The translations under genes and the position numbers were made by a program. Below the pieces are notes generated by a model that did not search any database, was not told the origin of the DNA, and worked only from the letters and a program-made list of their open reading frames with translations. From positions 1-5,042 of the forward strand of contig DNLO01000095.1 in the NCBI GenBank assembly GCA_003488445.1: a stretch of DNA of 5,042 nucleotides, read 5' to 3'. The stretch comes from Lachnospiraceae bacterium. GTDB taxonomy: Bacteria > Bacillota > Clostridia > Lachnospirales > Lachnospiraceae. Below, one piece after another: positions 1 through 5,042 of this stretch (positions are counted from its first letter, which is position 1; every line of letters starts with the position of its first letter).

Positions 1-322
1 CCAGGACCCTGCCCGGATGATGCTCTGCCATGAGCCTGTAATACTCCCTCTCGTAGCTCTCGTATTCCTCCACGTCGATGGGGATGTCCGCATCCTTGAA
101 ATGTTCTTTGTAATAGTCTGTGTAATGAATGAAATCAATGCCGTCCGCCTGGATCAGACTCTCGATATATCTCGCCACATTCTTGATATTGTTCTCATTC
201 TGTCGCGTGTATATGTTCATCTGACTGAAGTATGTGAGAAGACCTGCCACAGCCATGGTGACTACGGCAAAGAGGGCGAATACCCCGGCGATCCTGAAAC
301 TTAACTTTCCATGCTTTTCCAC
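1..322 (-). CDS. Membrane-anchored, probably sensory protein, N-terminal part (truncated by window edge)
   Basis: Only the first 107 codons are in the window; the gene continues beyond the left edge. Reading from the GTG at 320-322, the protein begins with a short basic cytoplasmic segment (VEKHGKLSFR), then one strong transmembrane helix at about residues 11-33 (IAGVFALFAVVTMAVAGLLTYF), followed by a hydrophilic segment rich in Tyr, Asp, Glu and His, with stretches such as HYTDYYKEHFKDADIP (66-81) and EEYESYEREYY (85-95). A single uncleaved-looking N-terminal helix followed by an extracytoplasmic domain is the usual beginning of a membrane sensor, for example a histidine kinase, GGDEF protein, chemoreceptor-like protein or SpoIIE-type phosphatase, but no output domain is visible, so the class is undetermined. 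It has its own promoter and ribosome binding site, 57 bases after the HAD gene. Confidence 0.75.
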   Translation of the reverse strand, partial: MEKHGKLSFRIAGVFALFAVVTMAVAGLLTYFSQMNIYTRQNENNIKNVARYIESLIQADGIDFIHYTDYYKEHFKDADIPIDVEEYESYEREYYRLMAEHHPGRVL

Positions 323-330
323 TGCTGACT

Positions 331-335
331 CTCCT
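331..335 (-). promoter_or_regulatory. Shine-Dalgarno site supporting a GTG start
   Basis: AGGAG on the minus strand, eight bases before the GTG at 320-322. It fixes the start of the partial gene; the first in-frame ATG would be codon 23, inside the membrane helix. Confidence 0.75.
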
Positions 336-355
336 GAAAATAAAACACCTATTTT

Positions 356-383
356 ATTGTACCAATGCGGTACTAAATGTCAA
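356..383 (-). promoter_or_regulatory. Sigma-A-type promoter for the partial membrane protein gene
   Basis: The minus strand shows a perfect TTGACA (378-383), a 16-base spacer, and TACAAT (356-361, five of six matches to TATAAT). Transcription would begin near 349-350, giving a leader of about 27 bases with the ribosome binding site at 331-335 and the GTG at 322. The -35 box contains the TGA stop of the HAD gene. The spacer holds an inverted repeat (see separate entry). Position, spacing and consensus all agree; no start site has been measured. Confidence 0.7.
359..373 (-). repeat. Inverted repeat within the promoter spacer, possible operator
   Basis: GTACC, five bases, GGTAC: a perfect five-base-arm dyad. 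It occupies most of the spacer and touches the -10 box. Its placement is what one expects of a repressor or MerR-like activator site, but arms this short also occur by chance, and no regulator is encoded in the window. It could form a small hairpin, but no T-tract follows, so it does not look like a terminator. Confidence 0.4.
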
Positions 384-937
384 AACTTTTCTATCTTTAT
401 CACGGATGCTCCGCAGGCCAGAGCGGCCTCGAGCCCCACCTTCGAATCCTCGAATATCACGGTATGCTCTGCCCCTATGCCATAGTCGGACATTATCCTG
501 AGATATATCTCGGGATCAGGCTTGTATCTTGTGACGTCCTCCTGGGTATACAGAGCATCAAAATACTCCATCAGACCGAAATGCTCCAGGATCTTCTCCA
601 CGCTGGATCTGGTAGCGGTAGTCCCCACCACCATGTAGTATCTGTCCCTGCATGAGATGATAAATTCCTTCAGCGTTTCATTCACATGCCCCATATCGAA
701 GCACTGCGCATACAGCTCCAGCTTCCTGACATGGACTCTCTCGGAGAGCGCCTCGTCTCCTCCCACTATCTGCGGCAGGAAATCCCTGTAGTTCCTGCCG
801 AAGCACTCATCCCGGTAGGTTTCCAGTGCAAAGTCTATCCCGACCTCCCCCAAAGCTCTGCGGTATGACTCATAGTTGATCATAAGGGTATCTATGAGTG
901 TACCGTCCATATCGAATACAGCAAGTCTGTCTCTCAT
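380..937 (-). CDS. HAD-superfamily hydrolase, beta-phosphoglucomutase/phosphoglycolate phosphatase-like
   Basis: A complete 185-residue cytoplasmic HAD-family phosphatase, probably acting on a small phosphorylated metabolite. All four HAD motifs are visible: motif I DMDGTL at 9-14 (nucleophile D9, acid/base D11), motif II VVGTT at 103-107 (T106), motif III K139 in YKPDP, and motif IV FEDSKVGLEAA at 162-172 (E163, D164). A helical cap of the C1 type fits between motif I and motif II (about 16-90). The overall pattern resembles beta-phosphoglucomutase, phosphoglycolate phosphatase and CbbY-type enzymes, but it is somewhat shorter than the usual 210-225 residues and the substrate cannot be read from sequence. 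The ATG overlaps the stop of the upstream VanZ gene in ATGA, and AAGGAG (947-952) lies nine bases before it, so translation is probably coupled. The TGA stop lies inside the -35 box of the next gene's promoter. Confidence 0.92.
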   Translation of the reverse strand: MRDRLAVFDMDGTLIDTLMINYESYRRALGEVGIDFALETYRDECFGRNYRDFLPQIVGGDEALSERVHVRKLELYAQCFDMGHVNETLKEFIISCRDRYYMVVGTTATRSSVEKILEHFGLMEYFDALYTQEDVTRYKPDPEIYLRIMSDYGIGAEHTVIFEDSKVGLEAALACGASVIKIEKF

Positions 938-1395
938 CGCTTCTTTCTCCTTATATGACGCGAGGTGAGCATAAAAACTGTCGCAGGCACTGCTGCACCT
1001 GCGGTATCCAGCAGGATATCCACCAGCTGGAAGGCTCTCCCGGGTACATATCTTTGATGCACTTCATCGGAACAGGCATACAGAAAGCAGATGAGCAGTG
1101 ATGCCATCGCCGCCCTGCGGCAGTCTCCCGTGAAGCCCCTTACGGCGATCATGATAAGCACAAAAAGAACGGCGTATTCAAGCGCATGTGCCGCATCCCT
1201 TAGATAAGGCTCCATGAGCATCGCCGTATCATACTGCTTCTCTTCGCTGATGTAGATAAAACCGGAAATGAACCTCACTATCTTCAGTGACAGCCCCTCG
1301 CTCTGTATGGCTGACTGCACCGACGGCCTGTCCGACAGCCAGTAGATGACCCCCATCCAGAGAAGGGCCGGTATACATCTGATACCCTTTGTCAC
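934..1395 (-). CDS. VanZ-family membrane protein
   Basis: A small integral membrane protein of about 153 residues with four probable transmembrane helices (about 7-21, 71-86, 95-108 and 123-144) and a basic tail (HIRRKKR). It carries the conserved VanZ-family pattern: an SD pair after helix 1 (21-22), H70 and E73 in an AHALEY motif, SDEVHQ at 109-114, PGR at 118-120, and D126/D130 in helix 4. VanZ is named for low-level teicoplanin resistance, but the molecular function of most family members is unknown, so no resistance role should be assumed. The start is uncertain between two in-frame GTG codons. The one at 1395 is preferred because GGAG (1404-1407) lies eight bases upstream; the one at 1401 would add two residues (155 in all) with that GGAG only two bases away, though a weaker AGGG at 1412-1415 could serve it. 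The gene begins within about 20 bases of the upstream stop codon and overlaps the HAD gene by four bases, so it is probably part of an operon. Confidence 0.88.
   Translation of the reverse strand: MTKGIRCIPALLWMGVIYWLSDRPSVQSAIQSEGLSLKIVRFISGFIYISEEKQYDTAMLMEPYLRDAAHALEYAVLFVLIMIAVRGFTGDCRRAAMASLLICFLYACSDEVHQRYVPGRAFQLVDILLDTAGAAVPATVFMLTSRHIRRKKR
947..952 (-). promoter_or_regulatory. Shine-Dalgarno site of the HAD gene
   Basis: AAGGAG on the minus strand, nine bases before the HAD ATG and lying inside the last codons of the VanZ gene. It supports the ATGA-overlap start at 937. Confidence 0.75.
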
Positions 1396-1413
1396 GCTCA
1401 CTGCTCCATGTCC

Positions 1414-4400
1414 CTATGTCTCGTCTCCGGGTACGGATTTGCTGATGCCGACTATCAGCTGCGGGCCGCTCTTCTCCTGTACCAGTCCGGCTCTCAGGCT
1501 GACACGCACCGGCTTTCCGCCCAGCATCAGCCTGTAGTGTATCTTGTATATCTCGCCCTTTCTTGTCTTGTCCATGATCTGATCTTTGGAAAAACTGGAC
1601 CTGAAGTATTCCCTGTCCTCCGGCAGCATGAATCCCTCATACTCTCTCACCGCGTCTTCGTAGAAGTCGAGTCCCGCCTTTGTCGTCCCGAGCTCGTCGA
1701 ACTCCCTCGAGGCGCTGTACTGCATATAGTTCCCGTTCTCGGGATCCACCATATAGATCGCGATGAAATCCCCGAGTATAGCCGTTATCTTCGAGTAGGT
1801 CGTCTCCCCGTCCTCCGGTACGATATCCAGTACAGCTACCGCATAGGCGGCAGTCCCTGTCACGGGATTCTCGGCTATCCTCTTTATCATGCTGTGTACG
1901 GTGGAGCCGTCCTCCATCGTCTCGCTCAGGAAGACCTTGTGCTCTCCTTCGCTGCACCGTCTCAGGGCACTCGCGAAACCGGATCCGGTATTCTTCCTTG
2001 CGACATCCGCCATGTCCTCTCTGCTTCCCACGCTCTCCATCTCCAGGAAGCGGCTGACGAATTCCCTGTAGGTCTTGTTGCAGCGCACTATCTTCATGGC
2101 AGTGCTGTCATACTCGACTATTGCCATCGGCATCGAGTCGAAATAGTGGATCGAGCTCTCGGACTCCTCGATGGAGACCGATCTCAGATCATACAGATTG
2201 ATCGAGCTGATTATCTTGTGATAGTCGGCTTCATCTGGATTCTCGAAGCCTATCTGGATCCCCTTGTCATACCTGTCCCATATCTCCTCCACGGGGATCG
2301 GCTTACTGAAGAAATATCCCTGCATCTTGGTGCATCCGATCTCGCTCAGAAATGACGCCTGCTGTGCGGTCTCCACTCCCTCGCATACTGTCTCTATGCC
2401 AAGGCTCTGTGCCATCCTCATAAGCTCTGTGAGTATGACCCTTGATCTCGGGCTGGAGTCGAACTGGCGCATGAAGCGCATATCAAACTTGATGAGATCG
2501 AACTGCATCTCCTGCAGCAGGTCCAGCGACGAATAGCCGCTGCCGAAATCGTCCATCCAGACTTTGAAGCCATAGTTCTGGAAGCGTGTGATCTGCTCCT
2601 TCATGAAGTCAAAGTTACCGCCGACCACACTCTCCGTGATCTCGATGGTGATCATATCTCTCGCCACCCCTGCGGTATCGACTCTGTTCTTGATCTCCTC
2701 CACTATGTTGCAGGCTTCGAAGTCGGTCCTGGACAGATTGACCGAGATGGGCACCACGTCGAGTCCCTTTTCTCTCTGCTTCTTCATTCTCTCCAGTATG
2801 ATATCCACGATATGCAGATCGACCTTGTATATCAGCCTGGTGTCTTCCAGTATCGGGATGAACTCTCCGGGCGAGAGCATACCCTTCTCCGGATCTATCC
2901 ATCTCGCGAGAGCCTCCTCATCGCACACCCTGCGGTTCGTCGACCTGACTATCGGCTGGTAGAAGGCCTTGATCCAGTTCTCGTTTATGGCTCTGTCAAT
3001 GTTTTCGACGATATACTGCCTGTTTATCTCACTTGCCAGCATCCTGCTGTCGAAGTAATTGAAGTAGGAATTGTTCTCATCCTTTATGATACTGCTGGCA
3101 AACTTGGCTCTGTCGCAGGCAAGGGATGTTTCCACGAGCCCCATCTCATCGAGGTAGATACCGACCTTAAGCGGCAGGGATCTGCCGTTTTTGGCGGTCT
3201 TGGTGTTCCTGAAGACCTTCTTCAGCTTTTTCTCTATATCCTTCGCCCCGGTATATACCGCGAAATGATCCTGCCCGAACCTGGTACAGTTCTCCCTGCC
3301 GAAGACATCTGCGATGATATCCGCAAATTCCTTGATAAGCTCATCACCCTCGGCGAATCCGAACTTCTGGTTGTAATACCTCATGCCGTTGAAATTAAGG
3401 AACAGCAGCGCCGACGGGATATCATTGTCATGCATCTCGGCACGTCCCGCTTCAGCCAGCTTGAAGAAATACGTCATGCTCGGAAGTCCGGTGAGATGGT
3501 CATAGTTCATCTCGTGATACAGGCTTCTCTCACGGAACTTCTCGTCCATCTCCTCGCTTCTGCCGCGTCCCACAAGATTCTCCTCGACCTTGTCGGGGTT
3601 CTGCTCGTAGAAGAGGCGCTTGTCCTCATACATATTCTCATCCGCACGTCGCAGAGCCATGCGTACATTACGGCTGTCCTTCTCCACCGCTCCGCCGAGG
3701 GCGAAAAAGACATCCCGGAACTCTCCGGCTGCGGCCCTGATGTCCGCTATCTTCTCATCCAGCTTTTCCTGTGTAATATCGGTGATGATGACGGCATACT
3801 CATCACCTCCTGCACGGAATATGCAGCTCTCATCGAACACCTTCTTAAGAACACCCGCCGCATCCTTCAGCAGCTGGTCTCCCGCATTGTGTCCGTCCGT
3901 ATCGTTGATGGCCTTCAGCCCGTTCAGATCCGCGAAGATGACTCCGACAGGCCTTACATCCTTCTCCTCCGTGTGGCACAGCTTGTCGACATAGTTGTTC
4001 ATCTCATTACGGTTCATCACACCGGTCAGCAGATCCTTGGAGCTCAGCAGGCGGAGCCTGTCCAGCAGCAGATAGTTGCCCAGCTCGGAACCTATGATAA
4101 AGGTGGTCACCTCCAGAGTTTCCTTTATCACGTGTGCCTTCTCGCTGTTGAAATTGATCGCCCACATATAGCCCAGCAGCTGATTCCTGGACTTCAGCGG
4201 GAAGAGCACGATGCTGTGGGCACCCGCAGAGGTCAGCGACTCATGCCAGACCGGATTCCTCTCTCTCACCACCTCCATATCATGCTCGTCTTTTACTATC
4301 AGACAGTTGCTGCCTGCTATGGTGGCTCCCCACGACTCGGCTATATCATAGAAATCATCATCGACGTAGGTCTCCATCGGCAGGAGCTTAGAACCCTCCT

Positions 4401-4992
4401 TGAAGTCCTCCCCCAGCACGTAGCAGGAACGGAGATGCTCGTTCATCACGAGGATACAGCAGTGCTCCGAGTCGCAGAGTTCACGTATTCCCTTGATGAC
4501 ATCCTTCATTGTCGCCTTGAAATCACTCGTGCCACGGAGTCTGATACAGGTATCCAGAACGGCAGATGCCATATCTGCACCCATACCCGTCATATTCTGC
4601 GGATCCGCTTCGAGATTCACCTCCATGATGTAGAGGCAGTAGCTGAGTCCGTTCTCATCGGAACATAGAGGGATGAACAGCATGTTGAACCATATATCCA
4701 TCCTGTCAGGATGTACGTACGAGTGAAGGCACTTCCCCTTCACTGCCGCACGGTAGCAGAAATCTTCGAAATTGAGATCTCTTGTGAGATAGTCTGTGTA
4801 TACGGAATTCGGGACGAATCTGTCCTTCAGCATCTTCATCTCCGGAGCCGGATGCTCTATGGAATCTACATATGCCCTGTTGCCGCAGACCAGCCGGATC
4901 GTGCCGCATCCCCCGTCGGGGAGCGTCTCCACGGATACCACGCAGCTCATGGCCGTCATTCCATCCACTATAGCCTGATAATCAACCCCCAT
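1414..4992 (-). CDS. Multi-sensor bifunctional diguanylate cyclase/phosphodiesterase (PAS-GAF-GGDEF-GGDEF-EAL-PAS-PAS)
   Basis: This 1192-residue soluble protein is predicted to make and/or hydrolyse cyclic di-GMP in the cytoplasm; no membrane segment or signal peptide is visible. Domains in order: PAS-like region (about 1-130); GAF-like domain (about 138-312) ending in a short helical linker; GGDEF domain (about 315-465) with DLLTG at 320-324, metal aspartate D355, N363, GH 367-368, GD 371-372, the active-site variant GGDEY at 395-399 and a closing AD..MY..K signature (450-458). No RxxD inhibitory site precedes it. A second, degenerate GGDEF (about 495-650) has GQDHF at 573-577 and N533 where D355 would be. 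The EAL domain (about 660-905) keeps all expected catalytic residues: E693 of EAL, N752, E784, DD 814-815, K835, E871, Q891. Two PAS-like domains follow (about 945-1057 and 1065-1187). The ATG has a perfect AGGAGG eight bases upstream, although the frame stays open to the right edge. PDE activity looks more secure than cyclase activity. Inputs and ligands are unknown. Confidence 0.93.
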   Translation of the reverse strand: MGVDYQAIVDGMTAMSCVVSVETLPDGGCGTIRLVCGNRAYVDSIEHPAPEMKMLKDRFVPNSVYTDYLTRDLNFEDFCYRAAVKGKCLHSYVHPDRMDIWFNMLFIPLCSDENGLSYCLYIMEVNLEADPQNMTGMGADMASAVLDTCIRLRGTSDFKATMKDVIKGIRELCDSEHCCILVMNEHLRSCYVLGEDFKEGSKLLPMETYVDDDFYDIAESWGATIAGSNCLIVKDEHDMEVVRERNPVWHESLTSAGAHSIVLFPLKSRNQLLGYMWAINFNSEKAHVIKETLEVTTFIIGSELGNYLLLDRLRLLSSKDLLTGVMNRNEMNNYVDKLCHTEEKDVRPVGVIFADLNGLKAINDTDGHNAGDQLLKDAAGVLKKVFDESCIFRAGGDEYAVIITDITQEKLDEKIADIRAAAGEFRDVFFALGGAVEKDSRNVRMALRRADENMYEDKRLFYEQNPDKVEENLVGRGRSEEMDEKFRERSLYHEMNYDHLTGLPSMTYFFKLAEAGRAEMHDNDIPSALLFLNFNGMRYYNQKFGFAEGDELIKEFADIIADVFGRENCTRFGQDHFAVYTGAKDIEKKLKKVFRNTKTAKNGRSLPLKVGIYLDEMGLVETSLACDRAKFASSIIKDENNSYFNYFDSRMLASEINRQYIVENIDRAINENWIKAFYQPIVRSTNRRVCDEEALARWIDPEKGMLSPGEFIPILEDTRLIYKVDLHIVDIILERMKKQREKGLDVVPISVNLSRTDFEACNIVEEIKNRVDTAGVARDMITIEITESVVGGNFDFMKEQITRFQNYGFKVWMDDFGSGYSSLDLLQEMQFDLIKFDMRFMRQFDSSPRSRVILTELMRMAQSLGIETVCEGVETAQQASFLSEIGCTKMQGYFFSKPIPVEEIWDRYDKGIQIGFENPDEADYHKIISSINLYDLRSVSIEESESSIHYFDSMPMAIVEYDSTAMKIVRCNKTYREFVSRFLEMESVGSREDMADVARKNTGSGFASALRRCSEGEHKVFLSETMEDGSTVHSMIKRIAENPVTGTAAYAVAVLDIVPEDGETTYSKITAILGDFIAIYMVDPENGNYMQYSASREFDELGTTKAGLDFYEDAVREYEGFMLPEDREYFRSSFSKDQIMDKTRKGEIYKIHYRLMLGGKPVRVSLRAGLVQEKSGPQLIVGISKSVPGDET

Positions 4993-5000
4993 AAAATGCG

Positions 5001-5006
5001 CCTCCT
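5001..5006 (-). promoter_or_regulatory. Shine-Dalgarno site of the c-di-GMP gene
   Basis: AGGAGG on the minus strand, eight bases before the ATG at 4992. It decides the start, because the reading frame has no stop between this ATG and the right edge of the window and could otherwise be extended; no other start codon is present in that upstream stretch of the frame. Confidence 0.85.
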
Positions 5007-5037
5007 GTCCCCCGTTTAAGGGCTTTCGCGCCGGACA
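5006..5037 (-). repeat. Weak inverted repeat in the leader of the c-di-GMP gene
   Basis: On the minus strand TGTCC (5033-5037) can pair with GGACA (5006-5010), enclosing either GGC/GCC (5030-5032 with 5021-5023) or CCC/GGG (5020-5022 with 5011-5013). The 3' arm ends on the first A of the Shine-Dalgarno sequence. The arms are short, so this may be chance; the upstream leader or gene lies outside the window. Confidence 0.25.
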
Positions 5038-5042
5038 CTTTC

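Noticed and set aside
17..304. A 95-residue plus-strand open frame
   Set aside because: It is antisense to the partial membrane protein, whose GTG start, ribosome binding site, promoter and membrane helix form a coherent gene on the minus strand.
339..358. AATAAAA/TTTTATT inverted repeat as an intrinsic terminator after the HAD gene
   Set aside because: The seven-pair stem is entirely A-T and overlaps the -10 box and the expected transcript start; it is too weak for a terminator and is better explained as AT-rich promoter sequence.
934..1401. Calling the VanZ-family gene a glycopeptide resistance determinant
   Set aside because: There are no vanA/vanH/vanX-type neighbours in the window, and most VanZ-family proteins are widespread chromosomal proteins of unknown function.
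1408..2355. A 315-residue open frame on the plus strand
   Set aside because: It is a shadow of the C-terminal PAS/EAL-coding region of the c-di-GMP gene, with a His/Leu-rich composition typical of antisense translation and no domain signature.
2812..4668. A 618-residue open frame on the plus strand, antisense to the c-di-GMP gene
   Set aside because: It lies wholly opposite a gene with unmistakable GGDEF and EAL motifs; its translation shows no recognisable domain, and long antisense frames are expected when the sense gene avoids the codons that would give stops on the other strand.
4993..5042. A c-di-GMP riboswitch directly upstream of the large gene
   Set aside because: Only 50 bases are visible; a faint likeness to the CGCAAAGCC core is not enough, and the rest of the aptamer cannot be seen.

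Overview
The window reads as ordinary bacterial chromosome of roughly balanced base composition, with every supported gene on the minus strand. A Gram-positive member of the Clostridia, most likely a Lachnospiraceae relative, fits best. The grounds are strong AGGAGG-type ribosome binding sites, a consensus vegetative promoter, GTG starts, frequent ATA and AGA/AGG codons, and a very large soluble c-di-GMP protein of a kind common in that family. This placement is an inference from style, not from a marker gene.

In transcription order (right to left): (1) 4992-1414, a 1192-residue cytoplasmic cyclic-di-GMP turnover protein with the domain order PAS-like, GAF, GGDEF (intact), GGDEF (degenerate), EAL (intact), PAS, PAS. 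(2) Close behind it, a small four-helix VanZ-family membrane protein (stop at 934). (3) A HAD-superfamily phosphatase (937-380), whose start codon overlaps the VanZ stop in an ATGA. (4) After 57 non-coding bases carrying a clear promoter, the first 107 codons of a membrane-anchored protein with a GTG start (322), cut off by the left edge of the window.

Genes 1 to 3 are tightly packed and probably co-transcribed from a promoter to the right of the window. Gene 4 probably starts its own transcript: a TTGACA box overlaps the HAD stop codon, and an inverted repeat sits between the -35 and -10 boxes. The large protein would integrate several sensory inputs (PAS, GAF) and make or break c-di-GMP. 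The VanZ and HAD proteins have no obvious biochemical link to c-di-GMP, and their pairing is conserved-looking only in the sense that they are translationally coupled.

I see no mobile element, CRISPR array, RNA gene or classical terminator, and nothing that compels a claim of an undescribed system. The points most worth a second look are the composite architecture of the c-di-GMP protein, the dyad inside the 380-350 promoter, and the coupled VanZ-HAD pair.
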